A DNA stretch of 64,000 bases from Cognatishimia activa (GCF_026016445.1 NZ_CP096147.1:2501-66500); one strand, 5' to 3'. Shown: positions 38,518-48,256, counted from the stretch's first letter. The notes: a model not told the origin generated them from the letters alone. A program made the numbers and translations.

Positions 38518-41334
38518 TTATTTGCCGACCTTCCATTCCAGGTTATCCGGACCTTGGCCGACCGGAGACTTGATCTCAGGGAAGGCTGGCTGGGACTGCT
38601 CACCCGCTGGGGCGTCAGCCTTTTCGATTTTTACGCGCAGATCAAACCATGCCGCCTGACCGGTGATCGGGTCAGAGTTGGCCACCCGCATGCCGTCGCC
38701 TTTGGCAGGCAGCAGTTCGTGGATCAGGTGGTTCAGCAGGAAACCCTGTTTGGCTTCTGGTGCATCTTTATCAAGCGCCCAGGCCCCTTTGCGTTTGCCA
38801 ATCGCGTTCCAGGTCCAAACGGTGTTGTCGTTCAGCGCTTCTTGCAGAGCAACGGGTACGGTGATGGTGCCGTGGGTCGAGGTGACTTTGGCCCAATCGC
38901 CTTCTTTGAAGCCGTATTTTTCCCAAATCTTGGTGGGCAGATAGAGCGGGTTGGTGCCATGCAGCTGACGCAGCCAGGCGTTTTGCGTACCCCAAGAGTG
39001 ATACATTGCCATTGGGCGCTGGGTCAGGGCGTGGATTGGGTATTCATCCAGATCAACCGCTGTGTCTTCAAACGGCTCATACCAAAACGGCAGCGGATCC
39101 ATTACGGTTTTTACGCGCTCACGCAGGTTCTCTGGTGGCTGGCGGTCGCCATGGCCTTCAGCTGCGCGTTGAAATTTGCGCATTGGCTCAGAGTAGAGCT
39201 GGAACAGGTATGGTGATGGTGCATCATAGATGCCCATGCCAACGGCCCAATCTTGGTAGGCGCTATTCCAAGGCTTGTAGTAATCCGCACCCTCAGGGAT
39301 GTGGGCCACGTAGAAGCCACCGTTTTCGATGTAACGATTCAGCTGATCAGGGTTGACCTCACCACGACCTACTTTGTCACCATTCTCGCCACGGAAGCCT
39401 GCCAACGGGCCAATGCCCGGCTTGCGCTCGTGGTTCACGATGTAATCCGCGTAGTCTTCCCACTTGGCTGAACCGTCTTCGTTCACAAAGCCCTGCATGC
39501 CCAGTCGGTTTGCCAGATGGATCAGCGTGGATTGGAAGCCACGCACATCGCGATCTGGCTCAATCACAGGCCAGCGGATCGCGTCTGCCGCTGCATCTGC
39601 TTCACAGATCGGGCGATCTAGCAGTGAGATACAGTCGTGACGCTCCAAATAAGTTGTGTCAGGCAGGATCAGGTCTGCGTAGGCGACCATCTCAGAGCTA
39701 TAGGCATCCGAGTAGATCAGATACGGGATCACATAGTCGCCGTTCTCATCCTTGTCGGTCAGCATCTCGATGACACCGCGGGTGTTCATCGAAGAGTTCC
39801 AGGACATGTTCGCCATATACATGAAAAGCGTATCGATCTTGTAGGGATCACCCGCGTGTGCGTTGGAAATCACCATGTGCATCAGGCCGTGGCTCGACAT
39901 TGGGTTTTCCCAAGTGAATGCCTTGTCGATGCGGATCGGAGAGCCGTCTTCGTGCAGCATCAGATCCTCTGGGCCACGGGTGAAGCCCAGGTGCGGACCG
40001 TCCAGTGGCGCGCTTTTGGAGACTTTGCCGTGTGGCTTTGGGTGCTGTTCGATTGGCTTTGGATACGGCGGCTTAAAGCGAAAGCCACCCGGGACTTCGA
40101 CGGTGCCCAGAACGATCTGCAGCACGTGAAGCGCGCGGCAGGTCTGGAAACCGTTTGAGTGGGCAGAGATGCCGCGCATCGCATGCATCGCGACAGGGCG
40201 CCCCACCATATGATCGTGTTTGTCGCCACGGAAATCGGTCCACACATGATCCAGTGTGAAGCTTTCTTCAAAGGCCACGCGCGCCAGTTCTGCAGCGATG
40301 GTTTTGATCTTCTTCGCGGAAACACCGGTTTTGTCAGCCACGTTCTCAGGCGCGTATTGTGGGTCGAGATACTTCTCGGCCATTTTTGCCATAACGGTGG
40401 TATAGGTCTTGCCGTCAGCTTCGTAAGTCGCGCCGAGGTTTGGACGCACACCTTTTTGGTCGAACGGGGTCAGATCGCCTGTCACGCTGTCGATGACCAT
40501 GACTTTGTCATCGCCGTTGCGCAGCAGAAGGCCAGTTTCTGGATCAATCAGACCCGGCGCGTTGGTGAACTGCGCGAGGTACTCCAGATCAATTTTGCCT
40601 GCTTTCATCAACTCGTGCACGAGCGAAAGAATGAAGAGACCGTCGGTGCCCGGTGTGATGCCAACCCATTCGTCCGCAACAGCGTTATAACCAGAACGCA
40701 CTGGGTTCACGCCGATGACTTTGCCGCCACGGCCTTTGATTTTGCCGATACCCATTTTGATTGGGTTCGAGTCGTGGTCTTCGGCAACACCGAAAATCAT
40801 AAAGAGTTTGGTGCGATCCCAGTCAGGCTGGCCGAATTCCCAGAAAGCACCGCCCATGGTGTAGATGCCACCTGCTGCCATGTTCACCGAGCAGAAGCCG
40901 CCATGTGCTGCGAAGTTCGGTGTGCCGAAGTTCTGCGCCCAGAAACCGGTGAAAGATTGGGATTGATCGCGGCCTGTGAAAAAGGCCAATTTCTCAGGCG
41001 AGTTTTCACGAAGCGGCTTCAGACGCGCAACCGCAATGTCCAGAGCCTCGTCCCAGCTGATTTCTTCAAATTCCCCGGAGCCACGTGGGCCTACGCGTTT
41101 CATCGGCGCCTTCAGACGCGATGGCGCGTTAACTTGCATGATACCTGCAGAGCCTTTTGCGCAAAGAACACCCTGGTTCACAGGGTGATCTCGATTGCCT
41201 TCGATATAGGCTACTTTGCCGTCTTTCATGTGCACGTTGATGCCGCAACGGCACGCGCACATATAGCACGTCGTTTTACGAATCTCGTCTGATACCTTCG
41301 GCGATGTATCAATCTTGGGCTGCTGGAATGTCAT
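38518..41334 (-). CDS. soeA: Sulfite dehydrogenase molybdopterin subunit SoeA
   Basis: A 938-residue molybdopterin oxidoreductase of the DMSO-reductase superfamily. The N-terminal [4Fe-4S] ligands are C23, C26, C30 and C58 (CYMCACRCG ... VLCAKG). There is no twin-arginine signal, so the subunit stays in the cytoplasm, as described for SoeA. With SoeBC it oxidises sulfite to sulfate and gives electrons to quinone. The start at 41334 has AAGGA upstream; an open frame reaches 41403 without one. The gene follows pta by about 200 nt, and its role fits sulfite released by Xsc. Confidence 0.9.
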   Translation of the reverse strand: MTFQQPKIDTSPKVSDEIRKTTCYMCACRCGINVHMKDGKVAYIEGNRDHPVNQGVLCAKGSAGIMQVNAPSRLKAPMKRVGPRGSGEFEEISWDEALDIAVARLKPLRENSPEKLAFFTGRDQSQSFTGFWAQNFGTPNFAAHGGFCSVNMAAGGIYTMGGAFWEFGQPDWDRTKLFMIFGVAEDHDSNPIKMGIGKIKGRGGKVIGVNPVRSGYNAVADEWVGITPGTDGLFILSLVHELMKAGKIDLEYLAQFTNAPGLIDPETGLLLRNGDDKVMVIDSVTGDLTPFDQKGVRPNLGATYEADGKTYTTVMAKMAEKYLDPQYAPENVADKTGVSAKKIKTIAAELARVAFEESFTLDHVWTDFRGDKHDHMVGRPVAMHAMRGISAHSNGFQTCRALHVLQIVLGTVEVPGGFRFKPPYPKPIEQHPKPHGKVSKSAPLDGPHLGFTRGPEDLMLHEDGSPIRIDKAFTWENPMSSHGLMHMVISNAHAGDPYKIDTLFMYMANMSWNSSMNTRGVIEMLTDKDENGDYVIPYLIYSDAYSSEMVAYADLILPDTTYLERHDCISLLDRPICEADAAADAIRWPVIEPDRDVRGFQSTLIHLANRLGMQGFVNEDGSAKWEDYADYIVNHERKPGIGPLAGFRGENGDKVGRGEVNPDQLNRYIENGGFYVAHIPEGADYYKPWNSAYQDWAVGMGIYDAPSPYLFQLYSEPMRKFQRAAEGHGDRQPPENLRERVKTVMDPLPFWYEPFEDTAVDLDEYPIHALTQRPMAMYHSWGTQNAWLRQLHGTNPLYLPTKIWEKYGFKEGDWAKVTSTHGTITVPVALQEALNDNTVWTWNAIGKRKGAWALDKDAPEAKQGFLLNHLIHELLPAKGDGMRVANSDPITGQAAWFDLRVKIEKADAPAGEQSQPAFPEIKSPVGQGPDNLEWKVGK

Positions 41335-41536
41335 CTGGCGTCCTTTTGAAGCGGGGACTCGGGGGATTTGCGCTGAGAACCAGCGGCATTTGAAGCGAAG
41401 CACGTCGCGCTAAACCGACCACCCATATTCATGGAATGCAGATCAATTTTTGCGAATGATTCTCTCATGAAGAATTTGGTTCCTGTTTCCTGCCAAGAAG
41501 GAGGTAAATTCTCCTTATCGCAAGTGAAATCTACGT

Positions 41537-42544
41537 TTAGTCGTTTAAAGCCTGCAGCGCGGTCACTGCGATCATTTGGGTCACATCTTCTGCGGAGCAG
41601 CCTCGCGACAAATCATTGGCTGGTTTCGCCAACCCCTGCATGACCGGACCGATTGCCATATACCCACCCAAACGTTGGGTGATTTTGTAGCCAATGTTGC
41701 CCGCATCGAGGTTTGGAAAAATCATGACGTTGGCTTTGCCAGCGACAGAGGACTCAGGAGCTTTGCGTTCACCAACTGATGGCACGAAAGCTGAGTCAAA
41801 CTGCAGTTCGCCATCTGCCTCCAGCTCTGGCGCGGCGTCCTTGAATAGCGCAAGGCCGTCAGAAACCTTGGATACCGCTGCATGACGCGCGCTGCCCATG
41901 GTTGAGAAGCTCAGGAAGGCAATCTTAGGATCGGTTTCCAAAAGCGCTTTGCAGGATTTAGCGGAGGCCTTGGCGATTTCGCACAATTCCTGCGAGGATG
42001 GGTCGATCACAAGGCCGCAATCGGAGTAAAGCATCGCCCGTCCACCTTCGGTGGCGTTTTCGGGCGGGTACATTAAGAAAAAGCTGGAAACCATGGCAGC
42101 ATCTTTGTCGACGCCAATCACTTGGATCGCACTGCGAACAATTTCACCAGTTGTCAAAACAGCACCACCAAGCGTGCCAGTTGCGTGACCCAAGCGCACG
42201 AGCATCGCTGCATAGACTGCAGGGCTCTGTACAGTGGCCAATGCCTTGGCCTCATCCACGCCTTTGTGTTTGCGCAGGTTGTAGTACTCTGCAGCAAAAG
42301 ATGCAGTCAGTTCAGATGTCAGCGGGTCGTGGACTTCAACGCCTTCGCTTTCAGACGCGCCTTGATTTGCAAGTTCAGCGCGGACAGCGTCGGCATCTCC
42401 AACGAGAATAACATTGGCCAGTTCGGCCTGATGGGCGGCGAGCGCCCCCGCGACGATGCGGGGGTCACTGCCTTCACATAGGGAAATAACCGGGCGAGTG
42501 GACGGAGCCTTTGCTTTCAGCAGCTCCTGAGGGAGTAAAGTCAT
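41537..42544 (-). CDS. pta: Phosphate acetyltransferase
   Basis: A 335-residue single-domain Pta that converts the acetyl phosphate made by Xsc into acetyl-CoA. It shows VLTTGEIVRSAIQVIG, LSFSTMGSARH and the C-terminal motif FPNLDAGNIGYKITQRLGG typical of the family. AGAGGACGGATCCA precedes the ATG, 24 nt after xsc. In taurine-degrading Alphaproteobacteria pta sits directly after xsc, as here. Confidence 0.94.
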   Translation of the reverse strand: MTLLPQELLKAKAPSTRPVISLCEGSDPRIVAGALAAHQAELANVILVGDADAVRAELANQGASESEGVEVHDPLTSELTASFAAEYYNLRKHKGVDEAKALATVQSPAVYAAMLVRLGHATGTLGGAVLTTGEIVRSAIQVIGVDKDAAMVSSFFLMYPPENATEGGRAMLYSDCGLVIDPSSQELCEIAKASAKSCKALLETDPKIAFLSFSTMGSARHAAVSKVSDGLALFKDAAPELEADGELQFDSAFVPSVGERKAPESSVAGKANVMIFPNLDAGNIGYKITQRLGGYMAIGPVMQGLAKPANDLSRGCSAEDVTQMIAVTALQALND

Positions 42545-42568
42545 TGGATCCGTCCTCTCTTGATCCGA

Positions 42569-44338
42569 TTATTGTGCGCGCATGTCGTCGCGATTGATGC
42601 CAGCCACAGACACTGGCTTCTTCATCGCGTCGCGGCGGAATGGCTCACCAAGCTCTTGGTTCAGCAGGATTTCGATAAAGGTTGTTTCTTTATCTTCCAT
42701 CTGACGCTTAACCGCTTTGTTCAGCTCGTCTGTCAGCTGTTCCATGGTGGTAACCGCAACACCGTGTACGCCACATGCCTTCGCGATGCCTGCGTAGGAC
42801 ACTTCTTGAGACAGCTCGGTGCCCACGAAGTTGTCGTCGAACCACAGTGTGGTGTTACGCTTCTCGGCACCCCACTGGAAGTTGCGGAAGATCACCATGG
42901 TGATTGGTGGCCAGTCGTCACGGTTCACAGACACCATCTCGTTCATGGAGATACCGAATGCGCCGTCGCCTGCGAAGCCAACCACTGGTGTGTCTGGGCA
43001 GCCAACTTTTGCACCACAGATCGCCGGGAAGCCGTAGCCACATGGGCCGAAGAGGCCAGGTGCCAGGTACTTACGGCCATCTTCGAAGGATGGGTAAGCG
43101 TTACCGATCGCACAGTTGTTGCCGATGTCAGAAGAGATGATCGCTTCTTTAGGCAGAGCAGCTTGGATTGCGCGCCATGCCATACGTGGAGACATCTTTT
43201 CTGGCTCACGACCGCGTGCACGCTCGTTCCAAGTTGTGCCCGGATCGTCGTCTTCGTGGTCCATGGAAGTCAGTTGCTGTGCCCAGGAAGATTTGGCATC
43301 GGCGATAGAGTTCTTACGTGCGTCGCGACCTTCGTCACCTGCAGTGTCAGAGAGCTGCGCCAGGATGCCCTGAGCCACTTTCTTCGCGTCACCCACGATA
43401 CCAACGGAAACTGGCTTGGTCAGACCGATACGATCAGGGTTGATGTCAACCTGGATGATCTTCGCGTCGCGTGGCCAGTAGTCGATGCCGTAGCCTGGCA
43501 GTGTGGAGAATGGGTTCAGACGGGTACCCAGAGCCAGAACAACGTCCGCTTTCGCGATCAGTTCCATACCTGCTTTGGAGCCGTTATAGCCCAGAGGACC
43601 AGCGAACAGTGGGTGAGAACCTGGGAAAGCGTCATTGTGCTGGTAGCCAACACATACTGGCGCGGTCAGACGCTCTGCCAGCTCTGCGGAGTCTCCAATC
43701 GCGTCCGCCAGAACAACGCCTGCGCCGTTCAGGATCACTGGGAATTTCGCAGAGGACAGCAGTTCTGCAGCTTGTTTAACCGCTTCTTCACCACCCTGTG
43801 GACGTTCGAACTCAACAACAGCTGGCAGCTCGATGTCGATAACCTGTGTCCAGAAGTCACGTGGGATGTTGATCTGTGCAGGAGCAGAAGCGCGCTTCGC
43901 TTGCAGGATCACGCGGTTCAGTGTTTCTGCCATACGGGATGGGTCACGAACTTCTTCCTGGTAAGCAACCATGTCTTCCAGAAGAGCCATTTGCTCAACT
44001 TCCTGGAAGCCACCTTGGCCCAGAGTTTTGTTCGCAGCCTGTGGCGTTACAACCAGAAGTGGTGTGTGATTCCAGTAAGCTGTTTTGATTGGTGTCACCA
44101 AAGAGGTGATGCCTGGGCCGTTTTGCGCGACCATCATGGACATCTTGCCAGTCGCACGGGTGTAACCGTCCGCCATCATACCTGCGTTACACTCGTGTGC
44201 GCAGTCAAAGAATTTGATACCAGCCGCTGGGAACAGGTCGGAAATTGGCATCATAGCAGAACCGATAATGCCGAAAGCATTGTCGATACCGTGCATCTGA
44301 AGCACTTTTACAAAGGCTTCTTCGGTTGTCATTTTCAT
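42569..44338 (-). CDS. xsc: Sulfoacetaldehyde acetyltransferase
   Basis: A 589-residue thiamine-diphosphate enzyme that splits sulfoacetaldehyde with phosphate into acetyl phosphate and sulfite. The N-terminal half has the ThDP-activating Glu region (DCAHECNAGMMADGYTRATG), the C-terminal half the cofactor motif GDGAFGISMNEMVSV...NFQWGAEKRNT. Length and the Xsc-type segment NGPGITSLVTPIKTAYWNHTPLL set it apart from acetolactate synthase. It is preceded by a 280-nt region with a TauR-like direct repeat. Confidence 0.95.
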   Translation of the reverse strand: MKMTTEEAFVKVLQMHGIDNAFGIIGSAMMPISDLFPAAGIKFFDCAHECNAGMMADGYTRATGKMSMMVAQNGPGITSLVTPIKTAYWNHTPLLVVTPQAANKTLGQGGFQEVEQMALLEDMVAYQEEVRDPSRMAETLNRVILQAKRASAPAQINIPRDFWTQVIDIELPAVVEFERPQGGEEAVKQAAELLSSAKFPVILNGAGVVLADAIGDSAELAERLTAPVCVGYQHNDAFPGSHPLFAGPLGYNGSKAGMELIAKADVVLALGTRLNPFSTLPGYGIDYWPRDAKIIQVDINPDRIGLTKPVSVGIVGDAKKVAQGILAQLSDTAGDEGRDARKNSIADAKSSWAQQLTSMDHEDDDPGTTWNERARGREPEKMSPRMAWRAIQAALPKEAIISSDIGNNCAIGNAYPSFEDGRKYLAPGLFGPCGYGFPAICGAKVGCPDTPVVGFAGDGAFGISMNEMVSVNRDDWPPITMVIFRNFQWGAEKRNTTLWFDDNFVGTELSQEVSYAGIAKACGVHGVAVTTMEQLTDELNKAVKRQMEDKETTFIEILLNQELGEPFRRDAMKKPVSVAGINRDDMRAQ

Positions 44339-44425
44339 GGGTCGTCTCCTGAGAACGAGAAAAGAGCGAGCAGAGCTCGGGCTGGGTTAGATTAGAATTT
44401 GCGGGATAGGGCCAGTAGCCCCAAA

Positions 44426-44446
44426 TATCGTCCGGAATAAGTCCAG
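44426..44446 (-). promoter_or_regulatory. TauR-like direct repeat upstream of xsc
   Basis: On the minus strand CTGGACTTAT is followed after one base by CCGGACGATA, an 11-bp spaced direct repeat. The first half-site matches CTGGACTTAA (the TauR motif I recall from Rhodobacter capsulatus) at nine of ten positions. It lies about 90-110 nt before the xsc ATG. Confidence 0.6.
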
Positions 44447-44501
44447 TTGAAATGCATACAGGTATTCCTCCGATTCCCCGCACAGGCATGCTTTTTGTTA
44501 T

Positions 44502-44534
44502 TTTTGAGAATAAATGACACTTTTAGTCTCAAAA
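44502..44534. repeat. Inverted repeat in the xsc-tauR intergenic region
   Basis: TTTTGAGA and TCTCAAAA are perfect complements separated by 17 nt, within an AT-rich stretch upstream of the TauR-like repeat. It may be part of the xsc promoter or an operator; no known motif is recognised. Confidence 0.4.
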
Positions 44535-44619
44535 GTCAACAATACTGCGTAAGCTAATTTGATTGGCAGGCTATGAAAATTGCGAGAACCGCGCTGCTAA
44601 TTGTAACAATATGTTGGCG

Positions 44620-46077
44620 CTATTGCCGCAGCGTGTCCGCAATTATCTGGATTCCTTTCGGAATTCGTTCACTTGGAATGGATGAATAGGCCAATCGGTA
44701 GTATTCGCGCGGTCGATTTTGCCCAAAGAAAAACGGGCGTCCGGGCTCTATATAGACCCCTTTCGATTTGAGCTCTTCAGCTAAGGTTTCCGTATCTGTG
44801 CCTGTTGGCGCACGCATCCAAAATGAGCTTCCGCCATGCGCGCCTTGGCCTGCAATTGAAAGGCCCGTTTCCTGAATTGCTTCCTGCATCGCTTCGCGGC
44901 GTTCTTTAAGGGCGATTCTCTGACGGCGAATCGAGGCGTCGTAGTGACCAAGCGACAGGAAATAAGCCGCTGTTCTCATCGTGTGTCCGGGAGGGTGGCG
45001 CAAAACCGATGCCCTTAGCGCGCGCGCTTCGCGGATGAAGCTCTCTGCCCCAACGAGATAGCCTAGCCGCAAACCGGGAAAGATCGATTTTGAGAAACTG
45101 CCGACATAAATAACGCGCCCGTCCTTGTCCAAAGACTTCAAAGCAGGTGACGGGGCATTGAGGAATGACATTTCAAATTCGTAGTCATCCTCAACGATCA
45201 GAGCATCCAGTTCTTTTGCTCGGGCCAAAAGTGCTTCGCGCCGGGCCATGGGCATAGTGGCGGTCGTCGGGCATTGATGGCTTGGTGTCGTGAAAATCAC
45301 GTCAGTTTCAGCTGGAATGGCATGCGGTGGAAGCCCATCTCGATCAACGGGCAAAGGCACCAAGTGGCAGCGTGACTGCATCAGAATATCGCGCAGAGCA
45401 TGGTAGCAAGGGTCTTCGATAGCCGCTGTTCTGCGCTGGGTTAGGAGAACTTGCGCAGTCAACCACAATGCATTTTGCGCGCCAACCGTGATCAAAACCT
45501 CTTCTGGCCTCGCGACAATCCCGCGCCGAGGAAGCGTGTGACGCACGATAAACTCGACGAGGCGCTCATCTTCTAGATCGCAATAATCGGTTGTGAGTGC
45601 AGCAAAGTCCTTTTGACCAAGAGCCTGAATCGCGCAGAGGCGCCAATTGGCATGATCAAAGAGACTGATGTCTGTCTGTCCGTACACAAAGGGGTAGCGA
45701 TATTGCGCCCAGTCCAGGGGTTTTCTTGGAGTATCTCCTCCCGAAAACTTTCGTCCAATCGCGCGACTCCAATCTACTGTGTCGCCGCTTTGACGCACGG
45801 CTTCAAAGGGAGGGGGCTCGGGTGCGTTTTCGGACACGTAATAGCCAGAACGACCGCGTGAACTGAGGTAATCATTTGCCAATAGCTCTGTGTAGGCCAG
45901 AGTCACTGTGATGCGGCTGACGCCAAGATGCATTGCCAGCTTCCGAGTCGAGGGTAGTTTTTCTCCCTGCCGGAATCGGCCCGACAAGATCCCTTCCGCA
46001 ATCATCTGTTGGATTTGCGATTGCAGCGTTCCCTGGAACTGCGGGTTCAAAAAGAACGTATCTACGGAAATGGACAT
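44620..46077 (-). CDS. tauR: Taurine-responsive regulator TauR (MocR-type GntR/aminotransferase)
   Basis: A 485-residue MocR-type regulator: a winged-helix GntR domain (residues about 15-80, SGRFRQGEKLPSTRKLAMHLGVSR) joined to an aminotransferase-I-like domain with the PLP-binding Lys330 in SFSKSIFPGLRLGY. TauR proteins activate taurine genes when taurine is present. The gene stands between xsc and the GNAT/tpa genes on the same strand with gaps on both sides, so it is probably transcribed alone. A 7-bp palindrome (ACGGATT/AATCCGT, 46155-46171) lies about 80-95 nt upstream. Confidence 0.9.
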   Translation of the reverse strand: MSISVDTFFLNPQFQGTLQSQIQQMIAEGILSGRFRQGEKLPSTRKLAMHLGVSRITVTLAYTELLANDYLSSRGRSGYYVSENAPEPPPFEAVRQSGDTVDWSRAIGRKFSGGDTPRKPLDWAQYRYPFVYGQTDISLFDHANWRLCAIQALGQKDFAALTTDYCDLEDERLVEFIVRHTLPRRGIVARPEEVLITVGAQNALWLTAQVLLTQRRTAAIEDPCYHALRDILMQSRCHLVPLPVDRDGLPPHAIPAETDVIFTTPSHQCPTTATMPMARREALLARAKELDALIVEDDYEFEMSFLNAPSPALKSLDKDGRVIYVGSFSKSIFPGLRLGYLVGAESFIREARALRASVLRHPPGHTMRTAAYFLSLGHYDASIRRQRIALKERREAMQEAIQETGLSIAGQGAHGGSSFWMRAPTGTDTETLAEELKSKGVYIEPGRPFFFGQNRPREYYRLAYSSIPSERIPKGIQIIADTLRQ

Positions 46078-46154
46078 GCCTTGCGTGCTCGCTGGACTGG
46101 TCGTGGTGGAATTCTGGCGCTATCAAAGCGCGATTTCATATTCAGAGCAAATTC

Positions 46155-46171
46155 ACGGATTTGCAATCCGT
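46155..46171. repeat. Palindrome upstream of tauR
   Basis: ACGGATT and AATCCGT flank TGC. It lies in the 146-nt gap between the GNAT gene and tauR and could be an operator or part of a terminator; there is no T-run. Confidence 0.35.
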
Positions 46172-46223
46172 ATGAGAATTCGGCCCGTCCTTGTCTCGAA
46201 AAACCGAGAAATTGTATCGAGTG

Positions 46224-46793
46224 TCATTGTAGAAGCGACACTAACAACTCTGATTTCTTGGGCCATTCCGACTTGATGAACGAATAGATAGCGACATCTT
46301 GCGGCTGGCTATCTTTGCCGAGTTTCTCGCCACGTAGGGTGCCGTCGAGAGAGGCGCCAAGCGCTTCAATACGTCGACGGTGCGCTGCTTTGCTGGCGAG
46401 GCAGGGAAGTTGCACGGTGTTTGCACCTGCCACTTCGAAACCATATGTCATCAGCATGACCATCATCTCGATGAACACTCCCGACTCATCCGTGTTCATC
46501 CAGAGGTTGTCCATGACAAGTTTCTTATGGGCACGGTCAATTTGGGAGAAGCCAACCCAGCCCAACAATCGAGCATCCTGAGATTGAATGGAATAGGTGA
46601 GAGATTGACCATCAGCCTGCCGCTCCAGCCAATAGGATATTTCATCCTGCATGGCGTGCCGAACGGGGAGGCGGCAACCTTCTGGGATGTGGGATCCACT
46701 GCAGGTTGCTTGCGCGAGTTGCGCCGCGTGTCCATGGGACAACGGCAAAAGGGTCAATCGAGACCCGCACAGTTTACGCGGACTTGGCCACAT
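46224..46793 (-). CDS. GNAT-family N-acetyltransferase
   Basis: A 189-residue protein of the RimJ/RimL-like GNAT group: LTLLPLSHGHAAQL at the start, LLGWVGFSQIDRAHKKLVMDNLWMN in the core and FEVAGANTVQLPCLASKAAHRRRIEALGASLDGTLRG corresponding to the acetyl-CoA and substrate half. No Shine-Dalgarno is visible before the ATG at 46793, and a later start is possible. It lies between tauR and tpa in the taurine island, but its substrate is unknown; it may just be a neighbour, since a terminator precedes it. Confidence 0.7.
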   Translation of the reverse strand: MWPSPRKLCGSRLTLLPLSHGHAAQLAQATCSGSHIPEGCRLPVRHAMQDEISYWLERQADGQSLTYSIQSQDARLLGWVGFSQIDRAHKKLVMDNLWMNTDESGVFIEMMVMLMTYGFEVAGANTVQLPCLASKAAHRRRIEALGASLDGTLRGEKLGKDSQPQDVAIYSFIKSEWPKKSELLVSLLQ

Positions 46794-46810
46794 ATTGAAT
46801 AACTCGCAAA

Positions 46811-46841
46811 TAAAAACGGCCCGCAGCAGAACCGCGGGCCG
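46811..46841 (-). terminator. Intrinsic terminator after tpa
   Basis: On the minus strand CGGCCCGC and GCGGGCCG pair around a 9-base loop, followed by TTTTTA. It lies 15 nt past the tpa stop and separates tpa from the GNAT gene. Confidence 0.9.
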
Positions 46842-46855
46842 GATTGAACGATGTC

Positions 46856-48256
46856 TTAGCCAAAGACTTTGGTCAGTGCTTTATCAACGGCATCTGTGAT
46901 GGCGTCGATCTCGGCTTCGGTGGAGATCAGGGCTGGGCTGAAGCAAAGTGTGTTATTGCGGCCAGGCAAAGAACGGTTGGTCGCACCGATCAGAACGCCT
47001 TCGTTCGCACATTCTGCGATGACTGCACCAACTTTGGACTCATGCACTGGTTCTTTGGTTTCACGATCTTCAACCAGTTCTGCGCCCTGGAACAAGCCAC
47101 GACCGCGAACGTCACCAATGATGGAATGCTTTTCCATCAGTGCTTTGAGGTTTGCGTTCAGACGCTCACCCATCTTGGTGGTGTTTTCCAACAAGCTTTC
47201 ATCTTCGATGATACGCATGTTTTCAAGCGCCGCCGCAGGGCCCGCCGTGCAGCCACCGAATGTAGAGATATCGCGGAAGTAGTTCAGCGGATCAGAGGCA
47301 TCGTCTTTGAACATGTCGAAGACTTCTTCAGTGGTAACCATAACAGCAATCGCCGCGTAGCCAGATGCAACGCCCTTCGCCATTGTTACGAAGTCAGGTT
47401 TGATGCCAAAGTGCTGATAGCCGAACCACTCAGTGCCAGTACGACCGACACCACAAACAACTTCGTCGATGTGCAGCAATACATCGTACTTTTTGCAGAT
47501 TTCTTGAACGCGTGGCCAGTAGCCTTCAGGCGCCTCAATAACGCCGCCACCGGCAGTGATTGGCTCTAGGCAAAGCAGGCCTACAGTTTCTGGACCTTCA
47601 CGCAGGATGACATCTTCAATCAGGTTTGCTGCAGCAATGCCGAATTCCTCGCCAGACAGATGCTCCAGACCGAGCTCGTGCTTACGGTACTCCATGCAGT
47701 GTGGAACTTTCACGAAGTCAGGGGCGAATGGACCGTATTGTGCGTTGCGCTGCTCGTGGCCACCAGCAGACATCGTTGCCAGTGTGGAGCCGTGATAGTC
47801 GCGGTCGCGATACAGGATCTTAGTCTTCTTGCCGCCGTACTTCTTGTGTGCGAGCTGGCGCACCATTTTGAACACCTTCTCGTTCGCTTCGGAACCAGAG
47901 TTGGTGTAGTAGGCGCGGGACATGCCTGGCATCTTGTCGATCAGCTTTTCAGCGAACAAAGCACCAGGGATAGAACCAGCGGTTTGAGCGAAATAGCAGA
48001 TTTGCATCAGCTGGTCGCGGACGGCATTCGCGATTTCTTCGCGGCCGTAGCCTACGTTAACAGTCCAGACACCGCCAGACACGGCATCAATATACTCTTT
48101 GCCATTCTGGTCCCATACGCGCATACCTTTGCCTTCAACGATGATACGAGGATCACCGGTTTCATATGGTTTATGTTGGCTCAGGTGGTGCCAAACATTT
48201 GCCTTATCAGCAGCGACAACCTTGCTGAGGTCATTGTCTTTAAAAGCGCCGTCCAT
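46856..48256 (-). CDS. tpa: Taurine-pyruvate aminotransferase
   Basis: A 466-residue class III aminotransferase that converts taurine and pyruvate into sulfoacetaldehyde and alanine. The PLP Lys is K294 (TMAKGVASGY), with YYTNSGSEANEKVFK and CLEPITAGGGVIEAPEGYWP and IDEVVCGVGRTG typical of the class. The ATG at 48256 is chosen because TAAGGG lies 8-12 nt upstream; the frame also has a GTG at 48265 without one. It is transcribed away from tauABC, sharing a 420-nt control region. Confidence 0.92.
   Translation of the reverse strand: MDGAFKDNDLSKVVAADKANVWHHLSQHKPYETGDPRIIVEGKGMRVWDQNGKEYIDAVSGGVWTVNVGYGREEIANAVRDQLMQICYFAQTAGSIPGALFAEKLIDKMPGMSRAYYTNSGSEANEKVFKMVRQLAHKKYGGKKTKILYRDRDYHGSTLATMSAGGHEQRNAQYGPFAPDFVKVPHCMEYRKHELGLEHLSGEEFGIAAANLIEDVILREGPETVGLLCLEPITAGGGVIEAPEGYWPRVQEICKKYDVLLHIDEVVCGVGRTGTEWFGYQHFGIKPDFVTMAKGVASGYAAIAVMVTTEEVFDMFKDDASDPLNYFRDISTFGGCTAGPAAALENMRIIEDESLLENTTKMGERLNANLKALMEKHSIIGDVRGRGLFQGAELVEDRETKEPVHESKVGAVIAECANEGVLIGATNRSLPGRNNTLCFSPALISTEAEIDAITDAVDKALTKVFG

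Noticed and set aside
40159..41292. 377-codon frame on the plus strand
   Set aside because: Antisense to soeA, whose own frame has full cofactor motifs.
41498..41516. Stem AAGGAG/CTCCTT between pta and soeA as a terminator
   Set aside because: Only a 6-bp stem with no T-run; soeABC may be partly co-transcribed with xsc-pta.
42560..44395. 611-codon frame on the plus strand
   Set aside because: It is antisense to xsc. Its length reflects strong codon bias in xsc, which leaves few stop triplets on the other strand; the product is Cys/His/Trp-rich and unlike any protein.
46224..48256. Operon of tpa with the GNAT gene
   Set aside because: A strong terminator at 46811-46841 lies between them, so co-transcription is unlikely.
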